Shown: positions 9,597-18,086, numbered from the stretch's first letter. The stretch: DNA of 53,527 bases from Candidatus Nitrosopumilus sp. (GCA_029263475.1 JAJCXK010000010.1:1-53527); one strand, 5' to 3'. Program-made: numbers and translations. The notes: generated by a model not told the origin, from the sequence alone.

Positions 9597-10437
9597 ACGA
9601 GGTAAATTTTATCAAATTATCTAAATTCATTTTTGCATCACTGTCTGGAATTTTCCTCAAGCTTGTTCTGGCTTTTTCTGAATATTCCTTTAGTAATTCT
9701 TCCATTTTGTTGAACACGTCTCTCGGATCTGAACTTTTTTTAATCAATAAATTAAACAGCTTGTCTTCATTTTTCCAATCTAACAAATCATCTCGAATTT
9801 GATATGCAATTCCAAGATTTTTCCCATATGCCGTTAATGTCTCAATTTGTTCATCTGTACCGTTTGCAATTATTGCACCTGCCCTGGCAGCCACTTCAAA
9901 TGCCGTTGCTGTTTTATATTCAATTACTTTAAGATAGTCGTCAAATGTTACATCTTCACTAGTTTCCAGTCTACCTTCGATCATCTCACCTTCACTCATC
10001 AACATGGCAGTGGTGGCTAAATCTTTAGTAATTCTTGCATTGTCCAATCTGGATGATATTGCCAGAATTAATCCCAAAACAAAATCTCCTGTCAGTACAC
10101 TGGTATTGTATCCATATTTGATATGGAATGGTTCCTTTTGCCTCCTCAGGGTTTCATTATCTATAATATCGTCATGAATGATTGATTCCATATGCAAAAA
10201 TTCAACCGCACAAGATGCTGACAATACATTTTCATCAATTTTCCCAACACTCTCAGCAGCCAAATTCAAAATAATGGGTCTTATTCGCTTACCTCCTTCT
10301 AAGGAATATTTTAACGGTTCAATAAATTCAGATTCAGAGTATATTGAAAGTTCATCTTCTAGGGCCTGATCTATTCTTTTAATATATTTTCCATAGGTTT
10401 CAAGTAAAGGATTTATCTCGATATTTTTCCTGTCCAA
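9586..10437 (-). CDS. Polyprenyl diphosphate synthase (first copy)
   Basis: Trans-isoprenyl diphosphate synthase that condenses IPP with allylic diphosphates. Both Asp-rich motifs are present: DDIID (first) and DDLLD (second), plus GGKRIRP near residue 50. The fifth residue before the first motif is Glu, not the aromatic residue that limits products to C20 in archaeal GGPP synthases, so a longer product (for example a quinone side chain) is a reasonable inference, fitting its position next to complex I. No ATG exists near the N-terminus: the start is read as TTG at 10437, 42 nt beyond the 3' end of tRNA-Glu. The frame stays open through the tRNA, which cannot be coding. 283 residues. Confidence 0.85.
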   Translation of the reverse strand: MDRKNIEINPLLETYGKYIKRIDQALEDELSIYSESEFIEPLKYSLEGGKRIRPIILNLAAESVGKIDENVLSASCAVEFLHMESIIHDDIIDNETLRRQKEPFHIKYGYNTSVLTGDFVLGLILAISSRLDNARITKDLATTAMLMSEGEMIEGRLETSEDVTFDDYLKVIEYKTATAFEVAARAGAIIANGTDEQIETLTAYGKNLGIAYQIRDDLLDWKNEDKLFNLLIKKSSDPRDVFNKMEELLKEYSEKARTSLRKIPDSDAKMNLDNLIKFTSFKA

Positions 10438-10481
10438 GATGGCCTGATCAAAAAACTTTGCCGTACGTAAATAAATCTTGG

Positions 10482-10572
10482 TGCTCCAGCCGGGATTTTC
10501 ATCGAATGATTTTGAACCCGGGATCTTTGCCTTGAAAGGGCAAAATGCTTGACCGGTCTACACCACTGGAAC
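10482..10572 (-). tRNA. tRNA-Glu (TTC) with a 15-nt T-loop intron
   Basis: Minus-strand cloverleaf: acceptor GTTCCAG / CTGGAGC, anticodon stem TTGCC / GGCAA around loop CTTTCAA (anticodon TTC), T stem CCGGG / CCCGG, discriminator A and an encoded CCA (10481-10479). The T loop is 22 nt instead of 7. Removing 10496-10510 leaves the canonical loop TTCAAAT and a 76-nt tRNA. The insert forms a bulge-helix-bulge: TTCA pairs with TGAA (4 bp), with 3-nt bulges AAA and AAT on either side, and cutting after the second bulge base gives the right exons. This is the substrate of archaeal splicing endonuclease, at position 59/60. Confidence 0.9.
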
Positions 10573-10652
10573 CCATGAAAATTTAGTATTCTGACCATAA
10601 AATCTTTTGTAAACCACAAAGATTTTTTTATTGGCAATTTTGAGGATGAATT

Positions 10653-11285
10653 ATGAGCGTAATAAAAAGAATTGATGAAATGATTGAAGAACGAAGTTTG
10701 CTAAAACATCCATTCTATCAAATGTGGTCTGATGGAAAATTAACTCAGGAATCTTTGGTTGGTTATTCTAAAGAATATTTTCAACTTGTAAAGGCAGTTC
10801 CGTCTTTCATGACTCCTATAATTGAAAAGTCACCTGATTCTGTGGTTAGCGAATTGATTGAAAATCAACAAGAAGAGTCTGATCATATTAAACCGTGGAT
10901 TGCATTTGCCGGAGAACTTGGAATTTCTGAGGATGAACTAATTTGTTATTCTGGTACAACTAAAACTTGTAAGGCGGTATCTGACTTGAACGCATTGATG
11001 AATACGTTTGATGGCGGTGCATGTGCAATGTATGCATTTGAAAAAGAAATCCCTAAAATCAGTCAAACCAAACTTGATGGATTGGAAGAATTCTATAAAA
11101 TGACGAGTCATGAAGCTACTGAATACTTCAAACTTCATACTGAAGCTGACATTAGACATGCTGCATCATGGAGAAATATAGTGGAAACATCCTCAGTTGA
11201 TTCAAACAATTTGATTGAGATTGCAGGCAAATCTATTTCTGCGCAAAACTTGTTACTTGACAGTTGTTATGAAGAATACTGTTAA
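10653..11285 (+). CDS. TenA/THI-4-like (PqqC/TENA family) protein
   Basis: 210-residue all-alpha protein of the TenA/PqqC/haem-oxygenase-like fold. Seen: an N-terminal FYQMWSDGKLT segment, a YFQLVKAVPSF helix typical of the family, and EEFYKMTSHEATEYFKLH near the C-terminus. TenA proteins act in thiamine salvage (aminopyrimidine hydrolysis); other members are PqqC-like or of unknown role, and no active-site cysteine at the TenA position can be assigned with certainty. Stands alone, divergent from tRNA-Glu; an AT-rich TATA-like TTTTTTATT lies about 26 nt before the ATG, suggesting a nearly leaderless mRNA. Confidence 0.75.
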   Translation: MSVIKRIDEMIEERSLLKHPFYQMWSDGKLTQESLVGYSKEYFQLVKAVPSFMTPIIEKSPDSVVSELIENQQEESDHIKPWIAFAGELGISEDELICYSGTTKTCKAVSDLNALMNTFDGGACAMYAFEKEIPKISQTKLDGLEEFYKMTSHEATEYFKLHTEADIRHAASWRNIVETSSVDSNNLIEIAGKSISAQNLLLDSCYEEYC

Positions 11286-11326
11286 TCTCATAACATTTTA
11301 AACCTGAGAAAAGATTACTTTGCTTA

Positions 11327-11400
11327 GGGCCCGTAACTCAGCTTGGTAGAGTAACCGGCTCATAACCGGTGAGCCAAGGGATCGAAGCCCTTCGGGCCCA
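11327..11400 (+). tRNA. tRNA-Met (CAT), elongator type (or Ile-CAT)
   Basis: Acceptor GGGCCCG / CGGGCCC, D arm with GCTTGGTAGAGT, anticodon stem ACCGG / CCGGT around loop CTCATAA (anticodon CAT), T arm AGGGATCGAAGCCCT, discriminator A. No CCA is encoded and no intron is seen. The first pair is G-C, not the A-U typical of archaeal initiators, so it is an elongator Met tRNA or the Ile tRNA whose CAT is modified; these two cannot be told apart by eye. Confidence 0.9.
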
Positions 11401-11445
11401 TTACTTTCCATTAGTTTTAAAATGAGCCAATTCAAAATTACTTGG

Positions 11446-11506
11446 CTGCAATGAAGAATCAGAGTTATATCTGAATTGATGATTGGAAGGCATTTGTCTG
11501 AGCTGC
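11446..11506 (+). ncRNA. Candidate C/D box sRNA
   Basis: Box order and spacing match an archaeal C/D sRNA: C-like ATGAAGA (11451-11457), 13 nt, D' CTGA (11471-11474), 2 nt, C' TGATGA (11477-11482), 15 nt, D CTGA (11498-11501). Flanks GGCTGC and GCTGCC form an imperfect terminal stem. The C box has one deviation from RUGAUGA. It lies between tRNA-Met and pyrE. The two 13-15 nt spacers would be guides for 2'-O-methylation of rRNA or tRNA; no target was searched. Confidence 0.45.
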
Positions 11507-11512
11507 CGAAAA

Positions 11513-12118
11513 TTATTTGCAAATTTGATTTTTCACTTTTTCTAAAATATCTTTGCCTACAAGATTTTGTTCATACAAAGTCTCGGTAATTTGTAAAATA
11601 TTTAGAATTGAATGCATTTTGACACCCAATTCTAACATTGCTTTATCAGCTCCTTCTATTCTGTTAACAATCACGTATGCATCTTTAATGGAAATGTTTA
11701 CCTCTTTCAGTGATTTTATTGCGTTGACAACTGAGCCTCCAGTTGTGGCAACATCATCAATCATGACTACAGTCATACCATCATGGATTTCACCTTCAAC
11801 TGATTTTGAGGTACCATAATCTTTAGGTTTACTTCTGACATAGATCAACGGTTTGACTGTCTCAATTGCCAGTGATGAAGCAATAACCAAACCTCCTGTA
11901 GGTACTGAAACAATTGAATCAAATTTATCTAATCCTATATCATTGACGATTTCATTTTCAAGATATTTTACCATTTTTCTAAACTCTATGGGGTAGCTTG
12001 GAACTAATCTTAAATCAACATAATACGAGCTCTTTTTTCCACTTGCAAGTGTGAAGTCTCCAAATTTTATTATTCCTTTTTTGTGCAAAAAGGTTGTAAA
12101 CTCTTTCACAAATTCCAT
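11513..12118 (-). CDS. pyrE: Orotate phosphoribosyltransferase
   Basis: About 200 residues. Transfers phosphoribosyl from PRPP to orotate to give OMP in pyrimidine synthesis. The PRPP-binding motif VVMIDDVATTGGS is clear, and the FTLASGKKSSYYVDLR segment near the N-terminus is typical of PyrE. The frame is open to a GTG at 12133, but the ATG at 12118 gives the normal N-terminus (MEFVKEF). Divergent from the LarA-like gene over a 50-nt AT-rich spacer. Confidence 0.92.
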   Translation of the reverse strand: MEFVKEFTTFLHKKGIIKFGDFTLASGKKSSYYVDLRLVPSYPIEFRKMVKYLENEIVNDIGLDKFDSIVSVPTGGLVIASSLAIETVKPLIYVRSKPKDYGTSKSVEGEIHDGMTVVMIDDVATTGGSVVNAIKSLKEVNISIKDAYVIVNRIEGADKAMLELGVKMHSILNILQITETLYEQNLVGKDILEKVKNQICK

Positions 12119-12168
12119 ACTAAAATTAACCACACTGGATTTATTTTGTTTTGTATTGTGAGTTAATC
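12119..12168. promoter_or_regulatory. Divergent promoter spacer, pyrE / LarA-like gene
   Basis: The 50 bases between the two divergent start codons hold one AT-rich centre (about 12140-12152, TTTATTTTGTTTTG). It lies about 25 nt from each ATG on its own strand, the spacing expected for TATA boxes of near-leaderless archaeal transcripts. Both genes may share this element; no operator is visible. Confidence 0.35.
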
Positions 12169-13251
12169 ATGCCTGAAATCTGGTTAAATTATGGGATTAC
12201 TGATGTTGTTTTGGACATAAAGGCAGAAAATTTGGAGCAAAAGATTGATTCTGAAGGTAAAATTTTGGATGATTTGGCAATAAATGAGAAATTAAAGACA
12301 CTTGATTTGTCAAAACCTATGGAACTTGTTGTTTTACATAATTCAAAGTCAATTCAAAAAATCATCACTTCATTATTTACAATATGTGAGCAAAAATCAA
12401 AACCATTCCCAAAAATTCTAGCTGAGAAAAAAATACTGAATCAGATTAAATCTGGGTTGCCTGAAGGAAGCTCAATTAACGAATTTGATGATGTAGATAT
12501 TTCAAATTCCAATCTTGTATTTATGGGTGAGATGGAATTCAATGGATTGTTTGGTTATGAGACAATTTCTACACGACTTATCAAAAAATTTGGCCAAGAC
12601 TCTATGCTTTCAGCTTATGCTAAACGATATGGAAATCTTCCTGCTCCTGGACAGTACTCTGAAAGTCTAACTGAGGCGAAGAAATTCACCGATAATTTTG
12701 AAATTCGTGGAATTGAAATTGTTGCAAATTCTGAAGGCATATTGGATTTTTCCATAGGTCATCCTTCAGAAACCATTTCATCTACACAGATATTAGAATC
12801 AAATTCCATTAAGGATGTCGGTCAGCATAAAACAATGGTGATCAGCACTGGTAAAGATGCAAGCAATGACAATCTTGCAAGCTCTTTTTCGTCCCTTTGG
12901 AATTGCTCAAATGCAATCAAAAAAGATGGACTTGCAATTTTAGTGGCTGAATGCAAGGGTGGGTTGGGTTCTGATACTCTTCAACAACATGTTGAAGATA
13001 GACTGACTTTAGAACAACTACGAAATCCATCTAAATACATTAACGGCATGGAGGATTTACTGTTTCTTTCAGAAATACAAAAGAATTTTCAGATTGGTTT
13101 GATTTCGATTTTACCTGAATTTTATGCCAAAAAACTAAACATGATCTCTATGCCTGGAATAAAATATTCTATGGACTATGTTCTTAAAACACAAGGAATG
13201 AGACAAAAAGTTACGGTGGTTACAGATGGTGCAAGATTATTACTGAGATAA
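12169..13251 (+). CDS. LarA-like (DUF2088-type) protein
   Basis: 360 residues from ATG 12169 (MPEIWLNYG; the frame is open to 12151). Features resembling the nickel-dependent lactate racemase LarA family: an N-terminal WLNYGITDVVLDI strand pair, and a C-terminal block near residues 245-275 where a run ending AILVAECKGGLGS matches the family's ILVAEC-x-GLGS signature. I do not see the DHTR-type and lysine residues that hold the nickel-pincer cofactor in LarA, and no larB, larC or larE is nearby, so lactate racemase activity should not be assumed. Cytoplasmic; function unknown. Confidence 0.5.
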   Translation: MPEIWLNYGITDVVLDIKAENLEQKIDSEGKILDDLAINEKLKTLDLSKPMELVVLHNSKSIQKIITSLFTICEQKSKPFPKILAEKKILNQIKSGLPEGSSINEFDDVDISNSNLVFMGEMEFNGLFGYETISTRLIKKFGQDSMLSAYAKRYGNLPAPGQYSESLTEAKKFTDNFEIRGIEIVANSEGILDFSIGHPSETISSTQILESNSIKDVGQHKTMVISTGKDASNDNLASSFSSLWNCSNAIKKDGLAILVAECKGGLGSDTLQQHVEDRLTLEQLRNPSKYINGMEDLLFLSEIQKNFQIGLISILPEFYAKKLNMISMPGIKYSMDYVLKTQGMRQKVTVVTDGARLLLR

Positions 13252-13252
13252 T

Positions 13253-14374
13253 TTAAAAAATACACATTGTTCTAAGTATTGGAATGCAAATATTTTCTGG
13301 TATTGGTATGCACAAAATTGCCAGTAGGATAATTCCAATATAAGCAAATTTCCTATTCCTTGGTAATGGTGAAATATCATCTAAAGGGATGGCACTAAAG
13401 TTTCGTCTACTTAAAAAATAAAAAATTAATGCTGCCCATTCAAATCCAATGATCGCTAATATGATAAAACTACAATATGTTGTATACTTGTGCCACTTTG
13501 GACCGAATATTGTTCTTGCCATGTGTCCACCATCCAATTGCCATGCTGGCATTAAATTCAAAAATGTAATAAAAAATCCAATCCATGATGCCCACAAAAT
13601 GGGTGTAATTATCACTTGACTTGATATGTCACCTTTGCCAAACATTGCTAATGCTCCTTTCAAAAATAACGGTTCTCCAAATGGAAAATCTGACACTATT
13701 CCGTCATCATAAAGTTTTTCCATTACTTCTAATTCTAGAAGTGGTGCAGAATATGCTCCATATAACGCCACAATTAATGTGATGGCTAATCCTGCAATGG
13801 GTCCTGCAATTGCAATGTCGAATAAAATTTGTCGATTAATTGTTAATCCTTTTGATTGAATAAATGCTCCAAATGTTGGAAATATTGTAATTGTTGGTAT
13901 TCCTGGGATAAAAAATGGCCAAGTTGTTTTCAATCTATGTTTTTTAACCGCAATCATATGGCCCATTTCGTGTACTCCTAAAATTCCTATTAACGAAAGC
14001 GTGTAGATTATAGCCATTTCCAAGGGTTCGCCTAAATTCATAATGTTGTTTAGATCTACTGTTCTACTATACCCGTCAATCATGACAAAACCTATCACTA
14101 TTACAAACAAGATTCTAGGTGTCCAAGTTGAATTTAACCACCATCTTTTTTTCTGTGTAAACTTTTGAATCATCACAATAAGTTCTCCATCAATTTCTTC
14201 AATCTTACAGAGATAGTTTTCATCTTCTAATTTTCTTGCTAAATCTTCAAATTTTGATTTAAATTCTCTGTCAGATATTTTATATTCTAATGTGTACTCT
14301 GTTTTTGTAAATTCATTTACTTTGAATATCGAATTCACATACCTTGTAACATCCTCCTGAGAAAAACTCCCCAT
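13253..14374 (-). CDS. Site-2-protease-type membrane metallopeptidase (M50)
   Basis: 373 residues: an N-terminal soluble domain of about 95 residues, then six or so membrane segments. The zinc motif HEMGH sits at the membrane (GVHEMGHMIAVKKH), and the third ligand motif NLMPAWQLDGGH is further on; together these define the S2P/M50 fold. Such proteases cut transmembrane substrates and can release regulators; the substrate here is unknown. Convergent with the LarA-like gene (stops 1 nt apart) and divergent from the acetyltransferase at 14450. Confidence 0.88.
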   Translation of the reverse strand: MGSFSQEDVTRYVNSIFKVNEFTKTEYTLEYKISDREFKSKFEDLARKLEDENYLCKIEEIDGELIVMIQKFTQKKRWWLNSTWTPRILFVIVIGFVMIDGYSRTVDLNNIMNLGEPLEMAIIYTLSLIGILGVHEMGHMIAVKKHRLKTTWPFFIPGIPTITIFPTFGAFIQSKGLTINRQILFDIAIAGPIAGLAITLIVALYGAYSAPLLELEVMEKLYDDGIVSDFPFGEPLFLKGALAMFGKGDISSQVIITPILWASWIGFFITFLNLMPAWQLDGGHMARTIFGPKWHKYTTYCSFIILAIIGFEWAALIFYFLSRRNFSAIPLDDISPLPRNRKFAYIGIILLAILCIPIPENICIPILRTMCIF

Positions 14375-14449
14375 CTTATTAAATACTGGACTTTTCCATT
14401 AAATGGTCTTTTGGTTTAAAATTAAATATTGATGTCATCATGAAATATT

Positions 14450-14947
14450 ATGCAGGTAATAATTAGGCAATTGGGTGATTGTAGTCTTAGAAGGGCAGAA
14501 CCCAGCGATCTAATTTCAGTAATGGAGATTAATCTAAAAACACTTCCTGAACATTATTCTGATTATTTCTATGAAAGCCTATTGGCAGAACTCCCTGAGG
14601 CATTCATTGTTGCAGAAATTGAAGGAAAATATGTTGGATATATTATGTGTAAAACTGAATTTGGATTCTCCAATTTTAAAAAATTGGGTTTTGTAAAAAA
14701 AGGTCATGTTGTTTCCATAGCTGTTGTAGATGAACACAGAAAGAAAGGTATTGGAAATGCACTTGTTGAAGAATCAGTAAATGGTGTAAAATTAAGAAAA
14801 TGTGATGAGTTCTATTTGGAAGTGAGATGTAGTAATACTGATGCAGTAAGACTTTATGAAAAACAAGGATTTGTAATCCGACAACAATTAAACGCTTATT
14901 ATCGAGATGGCGAGGATGCATATCTTATGGCAATTGAACTAAATTAG
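14450..14947 (+). CDS. GNAT N-acetyltransferase, RimI-like
   Basis: 165 residues. Acetyl-CoA binding loop is seen as VDEHRKKGIGNALVEE, followed by YLEVRCSNTDAVRLYEKQGF, the RimI/Ard1 pattern in which the Asn and Tyr act in N-terminal acetylation of proteins. In archaea the single Ard1/RimI enzyme acetylates protein N-termini co-translationally. A TATA-like TTAAATATT lies about 25 nt before the ATG. Confidence 0.83.
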   Translation: MQVIIRQLGDCSLRRAEPSDLISVMEINLKTLPEHYSDYFYESLLAELPEAFIVAEIEGKYVGYIMCKTEFGFSNFKKLGFVKKGHVVSIAVVDEHRKKGIGNALVEESVNGVKLRKCDEFYLEVRCSNTDAVRLYEKQGFVIRQQLNAYYRDGEDAYLMAIELN

Positions 14948-14985
14948 TTCAAACCAATAAATAAGTCACAAAAAAATTCTTCGCC

Positions 14986-15204
14986 ATGGATAAGCGAAAG
15001 GGGATGGGTATTACTATTTTTGTTCTTTGTATTGGCGGTTTTTTCGTTTATGCATATTTGTTGATGTTGTCTGAATGGAGTCCAATCGTACTACAGCTAT
15101 CTGTGTTGATGATCACTGGAGGAATTTTGGGAGTGATTGCATGGATTGGATATGTCATGGCAACAACAAAACCTTCTCCTGCATCAATCACTTCTGAAGA
15201 TTAA
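14986..15204 (+). CDS. Small two-helix membrane protein of unknown function
   Basis: 72 residues with two hydrophobic segments (about 8-27 and 33-58) joined by a short EWSP turn and a polar C-terminal tail. The short basic N-terminus (DKRKG) suggests it stays cytoplasmic. It starts 38 nt after the acetyltransferase and ends 1 nt before the convergent trm5 stop. No family recognised. Confidence 0.6.
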   Translation: MDKRKGMGITIFVLCIGGFFVYAYLLMLSEWSPIVLQLSVLMITGGILGVIAWIGYVMATTKPSPASITSED

Positions 15205-15205
15205 T

Positions 15206-16042
15206 TTATTTAAAAATTTTCACATCTACCACTGTTTGATAGTATCTTGGACCTACGGCTCTGACTATTTTTGAAAATAGGATTTTTGAATGTACTGGTG
15301 AAACTTTTAGAAAATGTTTTTCTGAAAGTTTTCCTGCTTCTGATTTTTCGTCAGCATGAATGTGTGAATAATAATGAATAATGCCTTCATTTCTAGTTGC
15401 ACTGATTGCAGATTCTAAAAATTCATCTGATCTTTCAGGTAATAACATCAAGGTTCTATCTGATTTATCCATTAATTGATCATTGATGATTTTTGTTGCA
15501 TCACCATTTATTGAAATGACTTTTCCAGCAAGCTTGTTTAATCCAATATTGGTTTCACATAATTTTGAAGCTATAGGATTAATGTCTAAACTATACACTG
15601 TACATTTTTTCCTCTTGGCAGCCATTATGGAGAACATTCCAATTCCTGCAAACATATTGGTCATTATCTCTTCATTTTGAACCAACTTTGCAATTCTCTC
15701 CCTCTCCGTAGATAGCCTAGGCGAAAAAAATGCATTTTTAACATCTACTGTAAATCTGCATCCGAACTCCTTGTATTCTGTTTCTGTATTGTCTTTTCCT
15801 GCAATAACTTCAAGATTTCTCGTACGAAAATCACCTTCCACATCTGATGCCTGATAGAAAACACTTCTAGCAATTTTTACTTGATCTAACAATGCTTCCC
15901 CTATGATTTTTTTCTTGGATGATAATGATTCTGGAATTCTTACTATGATTATGTCTCCGATTTGGTCAAATGCTGAAATCAATTCATTGTTTTCTTTTGT
16001 TGTAAGGATCCCATCCAATGCCTTTTTTAGCATTCGAGTCAA
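15206..16042 (-). CDS. trm5: tRNA (guanine37-N1)-methyltransferase, Trm5 family
   Basis: 278 residues. Class I SAM methyltransferase for position 37 next to the anticodon. Family pattern visible in order: RNLEVIAGK, GCRFTVDVKNAFFSPRLSTERERIA (the D2-D3 hinge block), SAM site MFAGIGMFSI and VYSLDINPIA. The family's catalytic NLP motif (MNLP) reads MLLPERS here, losing the Asn, so a Tyw2-like or altered activity cannot be excluded. Its start overlaps the end of the Rli1 gene by 4 nt; the pair is one operon of translation functions. Confidence 0.82.
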   Translation of the reverse strand: MTRMLKKALDGILTTKENNELISAFDQIGDIIIVRIPESLSSKKKIIGEALLDQVKIARSVFYQASDVEGDFRTRNLEVIAGKDNTETEYKEFGCRFTVDVKNAFFSPRLSTERERIAKLVQNEEIMTNMFAGIGMFSIMAAKRKKCTVYSLDINPIASKLCETNIGLNKLAGKVISINGDATKIINDQLMDKSDRTLMLLPERSDEFLESAISATRNEGIIHYYSHIHADEKSEAGKLSEKHFLKVSPVHSKILFSKIVRAVGPRYYQTVVDVKIFK

Positions 16043-17826
16043 TGCTTGTAGTAAAAATTTCCAGATGTTTTTTGATCTTTATCCAATCTGCTCTCTAATT
16101 TGTTTACTCTGGGTCTGAGGCTTCGCTCATCTCTTCTAAATGACATGTCTAGAGATTTTAGAAATCTATTCATCGCGTCAGCTTTCGGCATTGGTGATGT
16201 GCCTATTCCAGCTTTGCCTGATTCACCTTCAAAGATTACCATTGAATCTGAAACAAGATCCATTAGTTGCAAGTCGTGGTCAATGATTATTGCTGATTTT
16301 CCAAAAGAGCGAACAAATTTTTGTAAAAATTTGGCAACTGCGATTCTATCTTCTACATCTAAAAATGCTGAAGGTTCATCCAAAGCATACAAATCTACTT
16401 TTTGTAGCAAACATGATGCGACTGCAACTTTTTGCAATTCTCCTCCAGAAAGATTTTTGATTGACTTGTTGTAGAGTTTTTTAATTTTTAATGGATCTAG
16501 TATCTGTTCTTCTTCCATACTTCCTTCAACTGAACTTCCATTTGCCTTGTCTAATATTGAAACTACTTCTGCATCTAGATCGTTTTGAAGATATTGGGGC
16601 TTGTATGCAATTTTGATTTTTTTATCTACACTGCCCGAATCTGGTTTTTCAACTCCCGAAATCATCTTCATCATGGTTGTTTTACCTAGTGCATTGGCAC
16701 CCATTATGCCTAGAACCTCTCCTTTTCTTACTCTGCCAGGCTCAATTGTCACTGAAAATGAAGAATACCTTTTTTCCAGTTTTGGATATGAAACTATTTC
16801 ACTTCCTTCTTGAAATATGTCCGTAGATGAAGATGATACATCAAAAGAGAACTTTTTGTCTCTAAATCTGACATTCTCATTTGGCAAGTACCCGTCAAGA
16901 AAAACGTTGATTCCAATTTTTGTTGAGAGGACGTTTGAGACAATTCCGTATGCGGAAGGTTCTCCGTATAACACCTCTATGTAATCACTCAGAAAATCTA
17001 ATAATGTTAAATCATGTTCAACAACCATTACACTTTTTCCGATTTTTGCTAACTTTTGTATTACACGAGCAACACCTATTCTCTGAAAAACATCGTTGTA
17101 TGATGAGGGTTCATCAAAAAAGTAAAATTCAGTATCTTTAGATGCAGCAGCAGCTACGGCAATTCTTTGCAATTCTCCACCGCTTAATTCCTTCAAACTT
17201 TGCTCCATGGAATTTTCTAATCCCAACTCTCTGATTAATTCTCTTGACGTTCCTCTTTCATCGTATTTGTCAAGTAATTCTTTTCCTGTTCCGTTAAATG
17301 CTTGAGCAATTTGATGTACCTGTTGTGGTTTTATTGATGCACGAATTTGTTTTTGCTCAATATTTTCAAAATGCTGTTTGAGCTCTGTTCCGCTATAATG
17401 TTTAAAAATCTCATTCCATTCGGGTGGGTTTTCATATCTTCCTAGATTTGGTTTTAGGTTTCCAGATAGAATATTCACTACTGTACTTTTGCCCATCCCA
17501 TTTCTTCCTAATAGACCAACTACTTCCCCTTTCCTAGGTGTGGGTAGCTTGTATAGTCGAAATGAGTTTATTCCATACTGGTGAATTTTATCTGAGGCTA
17601 TCTCGCTTGCTAAATTTACAATTGTTATTGCGTCAAATGGACATACTTTGACACATATCCCACATCCATTACAGATATCCTCGTCTATCTGGGCTTTTTT
17701 TGATTCTTCATTGATAGTGACACATTCTGCACCTGATTTGTTAACTGGACAATATTTTATACATTCCAATCCACATTTTTGTGGTTGACACAGATCTTGA
17801 TCTAATACTGCTACCCTGTGTGTCAT
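16039..17826 (-). CDS. Ribosome-recycling ATPase Rli1/ABCE1
   Basis: 595 residues. N-terminal Fe-S domain with two cysteine clusters (CGLECIKYCPV and CNGCGICVKVCPF), then two ABC domains: Walker A GRNGMGKST and signature LSGGELQRIAVA in the first, GANALGKTT and LSGGELQKVAVA in the second, with hinge regions. ABCE1 splits ribosomal subunits after termination and is universal in Archaea. It is not a transporter: no membrane helices. First gene of an operon with trm5. The start ATG is near a TATA-like TATTTTATACC upstream on the minus strand. Confidence 0.95.
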   Translation of the reverse strand: MTHRVAVLDQDLCQPQKCGLECIKYCPVNKSGAECVTINEESKKAQIDEDICNGCGICVKVCPFDAITIVNLASEIASDKIHQYGINSFRLYKLPTPRKGEVVGLLGRNGMGKSTVVNILSGNLKPNLGRYENPPEWNEIFKHYSGTELKQHFENIEQKQIRASIKPQQVHQIAQAFNGTGKELLDKYDERGTSRELIRELGLENSMEQSLKELSGGELQRIAVAAAASKDTEFYFFDEPSSYNDVFQRIGVARVIQKLAKIGKSVMVVEHDLTLLDFLSDYIEVLYGEPSAYGIVSNVLSTKIGINVFLDGYLPNENVRFRDKKFSFDVSSSSTDIFQEGSEIVSYPKLEKRYSSFSVTIEPGRVRKGEVLGIMGANALGKTTMMKMISGVEKPDSGSVDKKIKIAYKPQYLQNDLDAEVVSILDKANGSSVEGSMEEEQILDPLKIKKLYNKSIKNLSGGELQKVAVASCLLQKVDLYALDEPSAFLDVEDRIAVAKFLQKFVRSFGKSAIIIDHDLQLMDLVSDSMVIFEGESGKAGIGTSPMPKADAMNRFLKSLDMSFRRDERSLRPRVNKLESRLDKDQKTSGNFYYKH

Positions 17827-17923
17827 GCTCTGATCCTATACTTTCTTTATTTTATACCTATTTTGAGCATTTTTTCAAATCCGGCGTTACGTTAATAGAT
17901 GAGAATTTTACACCATAGTTTAA

Positions 17924-18037
17924 GCCGGCCATAGCGTTAGGGTGCGACCCAATCCCTTTCCGAACTTGGAAGTCAAACCTATCGTCGCTGTTGTGCTACT
18001 AAGATGCGAGAGCTCTTGGGAAGCAACAGTGCTGGCA
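17924..18037 (+). rRNA. rrf: 5S ribosomal RNA
   Basis: The ends GCCGGC and GCTGGC pair to form helix I, and the interior holds the typical 5S landmarks: AGGGTGCGACCCAATCCC, the loop B/helix III stretch CCGAACTTGGAAGTCAAACC, and a GGGAAGCAACAGTGC 3' strand. Length is about 114 nt; the exact ends may shift by a few bases. No 16S or 23S is nearby: in this lineage the 5S gene is known to be unlinked. An imperfect hairpin with arms CAATCAA (18042-18048) and TTGATTG (18064-18070) follows and could mark the transcript end. Confidence 0.92.
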
Positions 18038-18086
18038 TTTTCAATCAATCTTTTAATATTGAGTTGATTGCGATCATGTGAATTCA

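Noticed and set aside
10438-10557. In-frame upstream extension of the polyprenyl synthase
   Set aside because: It would be translated through the tRNA-Glu gene on the same strand; the tRNA fold and splice motif are much stronger evidence.
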